A DNA stretch of 64,000 bases, from positions 79,074,382-79,138,381 of the forward strand of contig NC_132912.1 in the NCBI RefSeq assembly GCF_047675955.1, written 5' to 3'. Each line of letters begins with the position of its first letter. Within the stretch, counting starts at the first letter, position 1. Made by a program: the position numbers and the translations under genes. Below the pieces are notes generated by a model that did not search any database, was not told the origin of the DNA, and saw nothing but the letters and a program-made list of their open reading frames with translations. Positions 1 to 11,135 of this stretch are shown piece by piece. This stretch comes from Chlorocebus sabaeus. Lineage: Eukaryota > Chordata > Mammalia > Primates > Cercopithecidae.

Positions 1-11
1 TAATAGGTTTA

Positions 12-75
12 TAGAATTAAATGAAATAACATGTAAAACACCTGGAAGAATGTATACCATATATTAGAAGTTCAA
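12..75 (+). repeat. MIR fragment, 3' half (weak)
   Basis: The stretch reading ATTAAATGAAATAACATGTAAAA followed by a degraded CACCTGG resembles the 3' part of the MIR SINE, where an ATTAAATGAG-type run precedes the spaced CAGTGCCTGGCAC motif. It is short and diverged, so it could be chance. Confidence 0.35.
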
Positions 76-814
76 CGGATGCCATTTTTATCAGTCTCAG
101 TGTCATTTTGTAAATATGCTCTGAGAATAAAGTTACTACTGAGCATATGGTAGAAGATACATAAATAACATGGTTAGCACCAGGCACAGTCCATTTTAGA
201 TGCACCTAGAACACACACCCTGTAAATGTAGAACTTATAAACCTTTACAAATCATGTTATGGCTATTGGAGACAGAAAAAAATCTATAGATACCTTTTTT
301 GGCTTATAATTTTTGCTTAAAATCTATACCTTGTTTCTTCAACTGAAGATTTAGTTATTTTTTTTTTTCAAAAGACAAAGCTGTGAGCTAGTGCATATTA
401 AAAGGAGAAAAAAATAAAGACAAGATGGGACATACGAAACAACCTTTGGACCACCATGTTCAATAAAATAGAGTAAAAACTGGTAATTCAAGATCAGGAA
501 TTCTGAATTTTCTCCTTGTATCTGAGTGACCACCCAAGGGGAATCACATAATTTCAATCTCTTAGGAATATTGTATCTTAGATAAATAAATCATCTCTTA
601 AGACTATTAATGGGTGTAAAACACATTTCCATTATAACACATCAAAGGTTAGTGATCGTCATGATTTTCCTAGAATTTGCTGAATACCTATCATTGTCCT
701 GAATATTACTAAAGAAATATCTGAGTTTGGAAAGACACACCCTCACACTTTTCACTTCTGCGGACATATTTTTGGCTAAAAAATCGTTTCTATGGTTAAC
801 TTTAAGTGAGTAGA
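76..814. other. No recognised feature
   Basis: AT-rich sequence with short A and T runs. I see no repeat family, exon or RNA gene. Reading frames reach at most 68 codons and none shows a recognisable domain. Confidence 0.5.
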
Positions 815-1330
815 TGTGATGGTTAACACTGAGTATCAACTTGTTTGGATTGAAGGATGCAAAGTATTGTTCCTGGGTGTGTCTGTAAGGGTGTTGCCAA
901 AGGAGCTTAATATTTGAGTCAGTGGACTGGGAGAGGCAGACCCACCCTCAATCTGATTGGGCACCATCTAATCAGCTGCCAGTATGACTAGGATAAAAGC
1001 AGGCAGAGGAATGTGGAAAGACTAGACTCACTGAGTCTTCTGGCCTCCATCTTTCTCCCATGCTGGGTGCTTCCTGCCCTTGAACATAGGACTCCAAGTT
1101 CTTCAGCTTTGGGTCTCTTGGACCTTCAACCACAGACTAAAGGCTGCACTGTTGGCTTCCCTGCTTTTGAGGTTTTGGGACTCAGACTGGCTTCCTTGCT
1201 CCTCAGCTTGTAGACAGCCTATTGTGGGACCTCCTTGCGATCATGTGAATCAATAATCTTTAATAAAGTGCTCTTTATATATACATCTATCCTATTTGTT
1301 CTGTCCCTCTGGAGAACCCTGAGTAATACC
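815..1330 (+). mobile_element. Solo LTR, ERVL/MLT2-like
   Basis: A unit of about 516 bp begins TGTGATGGTTAACAC and ends with a run reading CTGGAGAACCCTGAGTAATAC, the typical termini of ERVL-group LTRs. A polyadenylation signal (AATAAAGTG) lies about 65 bp before the end, followed by the TATATATACATCTATCCTAT segment usual for these LTRs. There is no internal retroviral sequence on either side, so it is a solo LTR. I could not see a clean 5-bp target duplication. The exact subfamily is uncertain. Confidence 0.8.
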
Positions 1331-1504
1331 ATAGAGAAGTACAAGCCTTCTGTGAGCAGCAGTAACATCTACCACAGACACTTAAAATAGCTGCTAACCA
1401 CATGGTTCTCTCCTTTTCTTTACTCATGAACCCTAAAACAACTTAGAGCTCTAGAGTACAGGCTGAAAAATAGTTGACATAAACTGATTCAACACTTATA
1501 TTTT

Positions 1505-1712
1505 CCCAATCATGAACTACAGCTTTGAAGTGCTTTATACACACTTGTTCATGTATTCCATAAGACAAACTTAAGAGGTCAATATTATTACCCCTATTTT
1601 ATAGATAGGGAAGTTAACGTACAGAGAAGAAAAGTGATTTGCCCAATATCACACAACTGGAATTCATAGCCAGGCAGACAGTCTGACCCCAGAATTCACA
1701 CTCTTAACCATT
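1505..1712 (-). repeat. MIR SINE
   Basis: Antisense MIR: TTATTACCCCTATTTTATAGAT, then a degraded GTACAGAGAAG, GATTTGCCCAATATCACACA and CAGACAGTCTGACCCCAGA in the correct order, ending in CTCTTAACCATTAGAAC, the tRNA-related end. It was later used as the target of the L1 insertion that follows. Confidence 0.8.
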
Positions 1713-1724
1713 AGAACACACTGT

Positions 1725-1903
1725 TCTACAGAGAGGGGAACAACATACACCAGGGTGTGTTGGGGGGAGGGGGGTGAGGAGAGGGAACTTAGAGGACGGG
1801 TCAATAGGTGCAGCAAACCACCACGGCACACATATACCTATGCAACAAACCTGCACGTTCTGCACATGTATACCATTTTTTTTAAGAGGGGGAAAGAAAA
1901 AAA
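1725..1903 (+). mobile_element. L1 3' end, 5'-truncated (L1PA-like)
   Basis: Starts in GAGAGGGGAACAACA and runs through a G-rich tract to GCAACAAACCTGCACGTTCTG, the classic L1 3' UTR, then an A-rich tail. The 12-bp sequence AGAACACACTGT flanks it at 1713-1724 and 1904-1915, so both insertion edges are defined and the element landed in the MIR tail. Confidence 0.9.
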
Positions 1904-1915
1904 AGAACACACTGT

Positions 1916-2552
1916 CCTCAGAATAGGTCCTTGACAACTATTTTTTGAAGAGCTATGGGCCAGGATCTGAGCTGGAATTTTTCATCTGTATTCTCAATAT
2001 GCATGGAATGTGTATGTCAGAATCTAGCCATTATGCAGGAAGACCACCGCTGGACTTGAGAAAATTTTCCACAATGCACTATTTTTAATTATGGACATAT
2101 TAGAAAATAGTATTCTATTCATTTTGTATATTTTTCCATATTTCTACAAAGGGTCTTAACATATAAGTAACTTCTGTTGCTCAGTTTGTGACCTTCATTA
2201 AACAGTGCTTGTGCCAAAACCTCAAGAATGCATTACTTTCCTCTTTTGAGAGGAGAAAAATATAATTTTGCAGAGTTGCATGGGATGAAAATAATGAAAA
2301 TATACAAATCTGTTATTTATATTTAGTCTACTTATTTGTCCCACACAGCCTTCCAATTTTTAATCTTTTGTACCTTCACACTAATGGCAAATAAGAATTA
2401 ATGGATAAAGAAGACAAAATGGAAAATCATAAAGTAAGTTCACATTCTCTGAAAATAATTTGTTTTAACATCCTCAATTTTGCATTTTCAGAAATCAAAT
2501 TCCACATTGAGTGCCATTCGCTAATTGAATCGTTTGATCATCTATGAAAGGG
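1916..2552. other. No recognised feature
   Basis: AT-rich, apparently single-copy sequence with no repeat family or coding signature that I recognise. Confidence 0.5.
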
Positions 2553-2776
2553 ATTAGCACACTATCACCTGCAAGCCAAGTCTGGCCTGCTTCTTATTTT
2601 TATAAATAAAGTATTATTGGAGCACAGCTATACCCATTCATTTAGTATCATCTATGGCTGCTTTTGCACTTAAAATGGCAGAGTTGAGTAGTTGTGACAG
2701 AGACAGTCTGGCCCACAAAGCCTAAATTTTTTAGTATCTGGTCTTTTTCAGGAAGAATAAAATTGCCAGCCTCAGG
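2553..2776 (+). mobile_element. Non-autonomous hAT fossil (MER58/MER33-like)
   Basis: The order GCCAAGTCTGGCCTGC, TTTATAAATAAAGTATTATTGGA, ATGGCTGCTTTTGCAC, AGTTGAGTAGTTGTGACAGA, GGCCCACAAAGCCTAAA matches a well-known short hAT-Charlie derived repeat of about 220 bp. Degraded ends are visible near TTAGCACAC and TTGCCAGCCTC. The subfamily name is from memory. Confidence 0.65.
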
Positions 2777-3147
2777 TTTATAAAGAGATCAGTTGCTGAA
2801 ATTATTGATAATAAGTCAGATATTTTGGGTATCCTTTTTTCTGTAGTCAGTGTTTTGCTTCACCTTGCAAATCACATGCTTAATGAAGGGCCCACTAAAA
2901 ATACAGCGAACAGATGTCCTAGTCCCATTAGACCATTGAGGCTTACATTCATCATATAATTGATCCCATTATCAAATGATTATCATAGTATAAAACTTAC
3001 TACTAAGCATCTCTGTTTTATGAGGCTTCGCCAAACACCAGTCCTATTTCTATTTATTCCTGCTTTATGGTAGCTCACATAACACCGAGATAGAGTTTCA
3101 TGTTATAGTCTAAATGAAATAAATGTTTAAATCACTGGTAATGAAAT
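2777..3147. other. No recognised feature
   Basis: Apparently single-copy AT-rich sequence; nothing recognised. Confidence 0.5.
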
Positions 3148-3553
3148 TTGGTTCCATGTAAATTTTAGAATTCTTTTTCTATTTCTGTGAAGAATGTCAT
3201 TGGTAGTTTGATAGGCATTACATTGAATCTGTAGATTGCTTTGGGTGGTATGGACATTTTAACAATATTCATTCTTCAAATCCATAAACATGGAATAATT
3301 TTCCATTTGTTTGTGTCCTCTTCAATTTCTTTCATCAATGTTTTATAGTTTTCATTGTAGGCATCTTTCACTTCTTTGGTTAATTCCCAGGGGTTCAATT
3401 TTATTTGTAGCTATTGTAAATGACATTACTTTCTTGATTTCTTTTTCAGATTGTTTACTGTTGGCATCTAGAAATGCTACTGCTTTTTGTATGTTGATTT
3501 CTTAGCCTGCAACTTTACTGCATTTATCAGTTCTAAGAATTTCTCTTAATCTA
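3148..3553 (-). mobile_element. L1 ORF2 fragment, antisense
   Basis: Reads as the reverse complement of L1 ORF2 downstream of the reverse transcriptase core: GTCATTGGTAGTTTGATAGG, CATTGAATCTGTAGATTGCTT, TTGTGTCCTCTTCAATTTC in the expected order. Both ends are truncated, and no poly-T or target duplication is visible. Confidence 0.85.
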
Positions 3554-4383
3554 GATATTCTGAAATATACTTACCCTGAAAATTTTAATGAAAAGTGCAT
3601 AAGAAAGAATTGTAATGAAATTTGCTTATCAGAAAGTTGTGTCAAAAAATTTGCATTAAAAGGCGTTCTGTTTAATTCATAGGGAGTAAAAGGAATGAAT
3701 ATTTTCAGATATTCTTTTCTTAATAGTCATAAGCCAAGCTTATATAAAGAGATGAAATATGAGTTTGCAAAAGCAAACAGACCTGATGCCTAATGTGATC
3801 TCTCTTTTTTTTTTTTTTTTTTGGCTCTGAGTTCAACATTGTAGCTGACTTGCACTGTGGGTGATAAACTTAAAACTGAATAAAAAACTTGAGAATCTTA
3901 CTTATCTGGCTTTCTCTTTCTTCTAATGTTGCCCCAAATCAAAACCCTGCCATAATCTCTACATAATAAATCAAGCAGAAATTTCTGTTTATTTAATGAA
4001 TATTATTTTTTTCCAGATATGACCGTTGGTGTGTCTTCAGCAAATAGAAGGGTAAATTAATGAAGCAAGTCACTAAAAATTGCGTGTTCTATTAACTAAT
4101 GAGATGACCACAAAGAGAAGAAAATTCAATGGGTAAGGTTGGTATGATATTTTAACCATTTGCCTGAAATGATCAATTTCTAATCAATTGTCTAACAATG
4201 AGATTGAATTTTTTTTCTGATTTTGTTATGAAAAATTTCAAGCATGCACAATACTTGAACAAAAATAAATATCTACCATCAATATTCAGCAATAGGAATT
4301 GACCATATTTGCATTTGCTCATTTTATCTCTAGTATTTTAAAATCTAGAGTAGTCTTCCCAGCTTTTAATTCATTTAACATAT
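3554..4383. other. No recognised feature; T18 tract at 3805-3822
   Basis: Mostly single-copy AT-rich sequence. A pure T18 run at 3805-3822 could be the remnant of an antisense retroposon tail, but the sequence after it (GGCTCTGAGTTCAACATT) matches no family that I know. Confidence 0.45.
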
Positions 4384-5475
4384 TTTTAAAATTATTTTAA
4401 AATTAAACTTATTTTGAGAGAATTATGGATTTACATGCAGTTGTAAAAAATAATGCAGATAGATCCTATGTATCTTTTACCCATTTCCCCCCAATGATAG
4501 TATTTTGCAAAATGATAGTATAAAAATATCACAATTAGGATATTGACATTGATACAGTCAAAATACAGAAGAGTTCCATTACCACAAGGATCCCTTGTAT
4601 TCCTCTTTTATAGCCACAACTACTTCCTCCTGTTTCCACTCTCTCCAATGCCCCTGGCAACCACTAATCTGTTCTCCATTATTATAATTTTTATATTGAC
4701 TTTTTAAAAAGACCAAATCCATTTTCTCATTGATTGTCCCACATCCTGAATGTATCTGATAGTTTCCTCTTAACGTTTATCTTTTTTCTTTATCCTCTAT
4801 TTCTGGAAAACTGAAAGGTTGATCTAAAGACTTGACTAGATACACAGTAAACATTTTAGACAATATTTAATAAGTAATGCTTTGTATTTCATTTTACATC
4901 ATATCAAGAGGTACACATGTTGGTATATCCCAATGTTAGTGAGTCATCTGCAATTTCTAAGTTTGATCACTCTGTTAATGTGATGACGAGCAAACTCTCC
5001 ACTTAAAAGTATGTTTTCCTTTTTTTTTTTTTGAGAAGGAGTCTCGCTTCGTCGCCCAGGCTGGAGTGCAGTGGCGCGATCTGGGCTCACTGCAAGCTCC
5101 GCCTCCCGGGTTCACGCCATTCTCCTGCCTCAGCCTCCCGAGTAGCTGGGACTACAGGCACCCGCCACCTCGCCTGGCTAGTTTTTTGTATTCTTTTTAG
5201 TAGAGACGGGGTTTCACTGTGTTAGCCAGGAAGGTCTCGATCTCCTGACCTCGTGATCCGCCCATCTCAGCCTCTTCCTTTGGCAACGGTGTATATCTTA
5301 TACTCCAGCAACATTTTACCGAATTGTTTTAATCTTTACAAATAACTTTTTCCTGATTACTTATTTCAATGTGGGGTGTCAGAAAAACATGATTTAAAAA
5401 TATTATTATCCTTTCTATGTTTATTAACTATCACTCTTTTGTAGAAAAAGTGTTTCTCCTCCAAAAATTTGCTCA
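4384..5475 (-). mobile_element. Old L1 (L1M) 3' UTR, antisense, split by an Alu
   Basis: TTTTAAAATTAAACT (the complement of a tail) is followed by ATCACAATTAGGATATTGACAT, CACAAGGATCCCTTGTA and CCCCTGGCAACCACTAATCTG, the reverse complement of an L1M-age 3' end. The match continues weakly through GTTTCCTCTTAACG and, beyond the Alu at 5019-5274, to about 5475. Confidence 0.75.
5019..5274 (-). mobile_element. AluY, 5'-truncated
   Basis: Antisense Alu with its T14 tail at 5019-5032 and the AluY-type TTCACGCCATTCTCCTGCC. It stops at CATCTCAGCCTC, lacking roughly the first 40 bases of the element. The segment GGCTAGTTTTTTGTATTC at 5176-5193 differs from the human-type GGCTAATTTTT and resembles monkey AluY lineages. 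Confidence 0.9.
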
Positions 5476-5867
5476 GCTCCTTTCTTTTAATTACCAGCTG
5501 TCAGAGTAAGAAACTGATACAGTAATAAGATGACTAGCGATTCCAGTTTATCCACGACAGTCCTGGTTATGTCTCTTTCCACAGAATGTTGTTGTGTTTC
5601 CATTCACAATAAAAATTTAACAAATTGACAGTAAGTTATAACATTATTCTATGTATCAGTCACCTCCAATTTCTCTCTCCACCTGGCTTTCACTTGCAGA
5701 ATCACTACAGACTCCTAAGTGTTTATTTATTCAATGTTTCATAATTAATTTTGCCTTTTCATAGGCAAATCTTTTATACTTGAACAATTAAAATAATTAT
5801 CCCTATTGGTGCTCACGTTTCAATACTCAAATACTCAGATCTCAAAATTGGCTAATGTAAATCCCTT
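5476..5867. other. No recognised feature
   Basis: AT-rich sequence between two L1 pieces. Nothing assigned; a short ATCCACGACAGTCCTGG at 5551-5567 hints at an ancient repeat but is too short to call. Confidence 0.45.
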
Positions 5868-5882
5868 AAAAACGCTTTTGTG

Positions 5883-6211
5883 GGAATGAGATCATGTCCT
5901 TTGCAGAGATATGGATGGAGCTGGAAGCCATTATCCTCAGCAAATTAATGCAGGAACAGAAAACCAAACACCGCATGTTCTCTCTCATAAGTGGGAGGTG
6001 AACAATGAGAACACATGAACACAGTGAGGGGAACAACACCCACTGGGGCCTGTCACGGGGTGGGATATGTGGAAAGAGCATCAGAAAAAATAGCTAATGC
6101 ATGCTGGGCTTAGATGGGTTGATAGGTGAAGGAAACTATCATGGCACACGTTTACCTATGTAACGAGCCTGCACATCCTGCACATGTACCACAAATTTAC
6201 AAAATAAAGTC
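5883..6211 (+). mobile_element. L1 3' end, 5'-truncated (L1PA-like)
   Basis: Contains the last ORF2 codons (GAGATCATGTCCTTTGCAGAG), AACACCGCATGTTCTC, the AACAACACCCACTGGGGCC of the 3' UTR, and CCTGCACATCCTGCACATGTA before a short A-rich tail. A diverged 15-bp target duplication flanks it (5868-5882 and 6212-6226, two mismatches). Confidence 0.9.
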
Positions 6212-6319
6212 AAAAATGCCTTTGTGTGTTTTTGACACAAATTTTTGCTTCAGTGGTCTTTGACTAAATTTTTGTTTTATGAACTATTAAGATATTACAG
6301 TCTTACCCTGTGTTTTCTT

Positions 6320-6562
6320 TTTCTTTTCTTTCTTTCTTTTTTTTTTTTTTTTTTTTTTTGAGACAGAGTCTCACACTGTCACCCGGGCTGCAATGCAGTG
6401 GTGCAATCATTGGTCACTGTAATCTTAAACACCTGGGCTCAAGTGATCCTCTGACCTCAGCCACCAGAGTAGCTAAGACTATAGGTATGTGCCACCATAT
6501 CTGACTAATTTTTTTATTTTTTGTAGAGACAGGGTCGCACTATGTTGTCCAGGTTGGTCTCA
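6320..6562 (-). mobile_element. AluJ, truncated
   Basis: Antisense Alu with a mixed TTTC/T tail ending at 6359, GCTCAAGTGATCCT and TTTTTTATTTTTTGTAGAGACAGGG, which are J-type sites. It breaks off at AGGTTGGTCTC, so about 70 bases of its 5' end are missing. Confidence 0.85.
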
Positions 6563-6621
6563 CCTTGTATTTCCTATGCTCCAGATCAGAATTCAAACAT
6601 TTCTTCAAAGATCTCTGAATT

Positions 6622-8034
6622 CATTTTTTAAACATTTATTTGTATAAATTTAAGGTGTACAGTGCAATTTTGTTACATGGATATGTAACTGGGATTTTAG
6701 TATATCTACCACCTGAATAATGTTACATTGCACCCACTGAGTAATTTCTCACCATCCAACCCCCAACCTGTACTCTCCTGAGTCTCCAGTGTCTCTAATT
6801 CCACACTCTATGTCCATGTGTACACATTATTTAGATCCCACTTATAAGTAAGGAGATGTGGTATTTGTCTTTCTGCATCTCACTTCTATCCATGTTGCTG
6901 CAAAAGACATGATTTCATTCTGTTTTATGGCTGAATACTATTCTATTGTGTATTTATGTCACGTTTTCTTTATCCAGTCGTCTCATGATAGACAATTAGG
7001 TTGCTTCCGTATCATTACTAATACGAGTAGTGTCAGGATAAACATGAGAGTGCAGGTATCTTTTTTGATATAATATCTTCTTTTCTTTTGGGTAGATACC
7101 CAAACAAGGATGCTCACTTTCACCACTCCTATTCAGCATAGCACTGAAAGTCTTAGCTAGAGCAATCAGGCAAGATAACAAAATAAAAGACATCCAAATT
7201 GGAAAAGATAAAGTCAAATTATCCCTGTTCATTAGTGAGATGATCTTACATGTACAAAACCCTAAAGACTCCACAAAAAATCTTTGAGTGATGAATAAAC
7301 TCGGTAAAGTTTCAAGATACAAATTAATGTAAAAAAAAAAGTACCATGTGTATACATTAGTGATCTAGCAGAAAACCAAGTCAAGAAGGTGATTCCATTT
7401 ACAACAGTCACAAACAAAACACAACACAACAAAACAAAACAAAACAAAAAAAACCCACCTAGGAAAACTTTTAACCAACGCAGTGAAAGGTGTTTACAAG
7501 GAAAACTACAAAACACTGATGAAATAAATTGTAGATGACACAAACAAGTGGGAAAATCATCCTATACTAATTGACTGGAAGAACTAATGCCATTAAAATG
7601 ACCATAATGTCCAGCCCACATTATACAACTTTAATCATAGTACAAAGGTATAGTGACCATAACAGTGTGATTCTGGTATAATAGACATATAGATCAATGG
7701 AAACAGAATAGAAAACTCAGGAATAAAGCCATACACTGACAGCCAACTGATCATTGACAGTTGACAAAAACACACTGGGGAAAGGCCACCCCTTTAATAA
7801 ATGGTGCTGGGAAAATTGGGTTCTCATAATGCCAAAGAATGAAATTAGACCCCTGTCTCCCACTATGTTAAAAAATCAACTCAAGATGGATTAAAGACTT
7901 AAAAATAAACCTGAAACTGTAAAAATACTAGAAGAAAACATAGGGGAAATTCCTCTGGACACTGTCTAGGCAAATAATTAATGACCTCAAAAGCACAAAT
8001 AACAAAAACAAAATGGGACTTAATTAAACTAAGA
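6622..8034 (-). mobile_element. L1MA-like element with 5' inversion (twin priming)
   Basis: At 6622-7102 the sequence is the reverse complement of an L1 3' end (GTGTACAGTGCAATTTTGTTAC ... GGGTAGATACCC). At about 7103 it switches to sense L1 ORF2 (AAGGATGCTCACTTTCACCAC ... GGACTTAATTAAACTAAG, to 8034). The two segments are adjacent in L1 order apart from roughly 300 missing bases, which is the structure made by twin priming. An A/C-rich run at 7408-7457 lies inside the inverted part. Confidence 0.75.
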
Positions 8035-8290
8035 AATATACCTGATTTTTTTGGGGAAAACTGATAGTTAGAAACTGAAATGTGAGTATCAGTAGTATTC
8101 ATTTACATTAGAGTGGTGTGGTTTCAATGGATAAAGCTAGGATATATGTAAATATAAGTAAACTTAAAGATTGAGTGTCTGTTGTTTATTTCCAATTCAA
8201 ATTTAACATTATAGTGCTTTTCTGATTTTTTGATTTTGTATTGATAACATGTGTTTTATATTGAAAACCCTGGTTACTAATTAACACATT
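8035..8290. other. No recognised feature
   Basis: Short AT-rich single-copy spacer. Confidence 0.5.
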
Positions 8291-8300
8291 TACTTTCTTC

Positions 8301-8518
8301 TTTTTTTTTTTTTTTTTTTGAGACGGAGTCTCGCTCTGTCGCCCAGGAGTGCAGTGGCGCCATCTCGGCTCACTGCAAGCTCTGCCTCCCAGGTTCACGC
8401 CATTCTCCTGTCTCAGCCTCCCGAGTAGCTGGGACTACAGGCGCCCACCACACCTGACTAATTTTTTTTGTTTTGTATTTTTAGTAGAGACGTGGTTTCA
8501 CCGTGTTAGCCAGGATGG
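8301..8518 (-). mobile_element. AluY, 5'-truncated
   Basis: T19 tail, GAGACGGAGTCTCGCTCTGTCGCCC, TTCACGCCATTCTCCTGTC and ACCGTGTTAGCCAGGATGG, after which it stops. A small internal deletion removes GCTGGA after GCCCAG. TACTTTCTTCT at 8291-8301 and TACTTTATTCT at 8519-8529 look like an 11-bp target duplication with one mismatch. Confidence 0.9.
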
Positions 8519-8719
8519 TACTTTATTCTTTATTCTAGGACATGTATAGAATGACTACAACATAAAAATTCCAATATGCTTACTAACTCTCAATAAGGTT
8601 TAAAATTGTGTTTCAGATTTTTTTTCCCTTTAGAATATGTTCTATTAAGGATGTGCAGTCAGAATACTAGGCTAAAAGTCATTTAAACATTTACCTGGCA
8701 AAAATACCACAAGCAAAAT

Positions 8720-9132
8720 AAAGAGACACAATAAACTAAAAAAAAAAATAGCTTCCAGTTTTTTATCACAGGCAAAAGATTAATATTCTAAACATAAAAG
8801 AGCTAAAAGAAACAGAATATATATAATGGAACAAAAATGTATCAAAGATAAAAATAGTTCATTGAAAAAAGAAATACAAATGACTTCTAACATATGCAAA
8901 AAGGCTTAATTTGATCACAATAAGTTATATGTAAAACTCTGTTAATGTACAAATTTTGACCTATCACACTGACAAAAATCCAAAAGTCTTACAACATATT
9001 CTCTTGGCCAGGCTTCAGGGGTAGAGACAATGACATATTGCTGGTGACAAGGAAAAATGGTATTTATGGAGAGGAATAGACAATATCTAGCAAAATTTGT
9101 ACATTGTTTTAGTCTTTGACACAGATAATACA
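8720..9132 (+). mobile_element. L1M ORF2 3' segment, degraded
   Basis: The order AAAAGAGCTAAAAG, AAATGACTTCTAACATATGCAAAAAGG, CCTATCACACTGACAAAAATCC, ATTGCTGGTGACAAGG, CAATATCTAGCAAAATTTG follows the 3' part of L1M ORF2 with heavy decay and small deletions. The frame is destroyed. Confidence 0.65.
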
Positions 9133-9167
9133 AAATCTTTCCATCCCCAAATCATTAATTTAATAAC

Positions 9168-9270
9168 ATTCAAAAAATCCCTTTTGTCATGTAAGATAAT
9201 ATATTTTTAGGTTCTGTGGATTAGGACATGAATATCTTGGGGGGCTTTTTTTTTTTCTACCACAGAGAGT
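9168..9270 (-). mobile_element. MLT1D-like LTR fragment
   Basis: CCCTTTTGTCATGTAAGATAATATATTTTTAGGTTCTG, GGATTAGGACATGAATATCTTGGGGG and TACCACA match the antisense 5' end of an MLT1-type LTR. Only about 100 bp survive. Confidence 0.65.
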
Positions 9271-9534
9271 TACAGAAGACATAGATGAATTTACCAATAA
9301 ATTTAAGGGGACTGTAGTTGTGTAGAGTATGTTCCCTTATAACAAGATAATTAAGCAAAAAAGTCATTGAGAGATAACAGCAATTTAGAAAGCAACCAAC
9401 ACACTTCCAGATTACCCTTAGATCAAAAAAGAAATCAGAAAGGAAATTAGAAAATATTTGAAATCAAATGTAAAGAAAGCAGCTGTATTTCAAAATTTGT
9501 GGGATACAATTAAAGCACAGACAGAGACATTTAT

Positions 9535-9830
9535 TTATTTATTTATTTTTGAGACAGAGTCTTGCCCTGCTGCCCTGGCTGAAGTGTAATGGTGATCTTG
9601 GCTCATTGCAGCCTCTGCCTGCTGGGTTCAAGTGATTCTCCTGCCTCAGCCTCCTGAGTAGCTGGGATTACAGGAACCCATCACCAAGTTTAGCTAATTT
9701 TTGTATTTTTAGTAGAGATGGGTTTCACCATGTTGGCCAGGCTGGCCTTGAACTCCTGACCTCAGGTGATCTGCCTGCCTCGGCCTCCCAGACTGCTGGG
9801 ATGACAGGCATGGGCCACCACACCCAGCCA
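9535..9830 (-). mobile_element. AluSx-like
   Basis: Antisense Alu with an ATTT-type tail, GAGACAGAGTCTTGCC, GGTTCAAGTGATTCTCCTGCC and CCACCACACCCAGCC. ACAGAGACATTTAT (9521-9534) and ACAGACATTTAT (9833-9844) mark the target duplication inside the host L1. Confidence 0.9.
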
Positions 9831-10599
9831 ATACAGACATTTATATCTTTTAATGCTTATATTAGTAAAGTGAAAGGGCATACAATCAATGGGCTAAGCT
9901 TCAGTATAGGAAGCTAAAAAAGGACAGTTAATAAAACCTAAGTAAGTGAAAGCAAGTAAATAAAGATGAGAGCCAACATAGTAAAAGAGAAAACAGACTC
10001 CCAAAACAGAGATGAATAAAATTCAAAGTTTGTCCTTTGGAAAGATAAAAAATGATTGAATGTCTAGTAGATGAATTAAGAAAAGAGAGAAGGCACAAAT
10101 TATCACCATCAGAAGTGAAATAAGTGATGTCTCTACTGATCCAACAGTCATTGAAAAGATTATAAAAGAATATTATGAACAACTTTATTCCAATAAAAAT
10201 TGAGAACTTAAATGAATTGGGCAAATTGTTTGAAAGGTCTTAATTAAAAAACTGACTTATTGAGAAATGGACACCTCGATAGTTCTGTATCTATCAAATA
10301 AATTAAATTTATTACTTAAAGACTTTCCCAAAAGAAACTGTAGGCACAGACAACTTCATAAAAGAATTGTATTGCATATGTAGGAAAATACAATACCAAT
10401 CCTAACAAACTCTGTAAGAAAGTAAAAGAAGACGACATTTTTCAGAGCATGTTACGAGTCTAGCATTAGTTGAACACCATCTCCAAATAAAGACTTCAAA
10501 AGCAAACAAAGCTAAAGAGCAATATCCCTTATAAAACAGGATGTAAGAATCCTGAGTCAAATATTTAAAAATTACACCAAACTATATAAAAAACAGATA

Positions 10600-10754
10600 G
10601 CCAGTAATCCCAGCTACTTGGGAGGCTGAGGCAGGAGAGTTATTTGAACTGAGAGGCGGAGGTTGTAGCGAGCTGAGATCATACCACTGCACTACAGCCT
10701 GAGTGACAGAGTGAGAGTCCATCTCTAAAAACAAAACAAAGCAACAACAACAAC
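10600..10754 (+). mobile_element. Alu right arm only, 5'-truncated
   Basis: Starts at CCAGTAATCCCAGCTACTTGGG and runs to a tail made of AAAC and CAA units. It is flanked by AAAACAGATA copies (ending at 10599, and at 10755-10764), showing that a short Alu cDNA inserted as such rather than losing its left arm later. Confidence 0.85.
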
Positions 10755-10808
10755 AAAACAGATAATACATGATGACCAGATGGTATTATCCCAGGATTGT
10801 AAGGCTGG

Positions 10809-10810
<2 letters not shown>

Positions 10811-10853
<43 letters not shown>

Positions 10854-11135
10854 TTAAGATGGAGTCTTGCTCTGTCACTAAGCTGGAGTGCAGTGGTACG
10901 ATCTTGGCTCACTGCAACCTCCGCCTCCCGGGTTCAAGCAATTCTCCTGCATCACCCTCCTGAGTAGCTAGGACTGCAGGTACACGCCACCACGCCCGGC
11001 TAATTTTTGCATTTTTAGTAGAGATGGGATTTCACCACGTTAGCCATCATTGCCTCCATCTCCTGACCTCGTGATCTGCCTGCCTCAGCCTCCCAAAATG
11101 TGGAGATTACAGGCGTGAGCCACCACACTCGGTTG
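10811..11135 (-). mobile_element. AluS-like with expanded (ATT)n tail
   Basis: The antisense tail has become an (ATT)13-type microsatellite at 10811-10854, followed by GATGGAGTCTTGCTCTGTCAC ... AGGCGTGAGCCACCACACTCGG. Similar GGCTGGTTTAT and GGTTGGCTTAT sequences on the two sides are probably its target duplication. Confidence 0.88.

Noticed and set aside
3805..3860. T18 as tail of an antisense processed pseudogene
   Set aside because: No AATAAA complement just after the T run, no known mRNA sequence and no target duplication seen.
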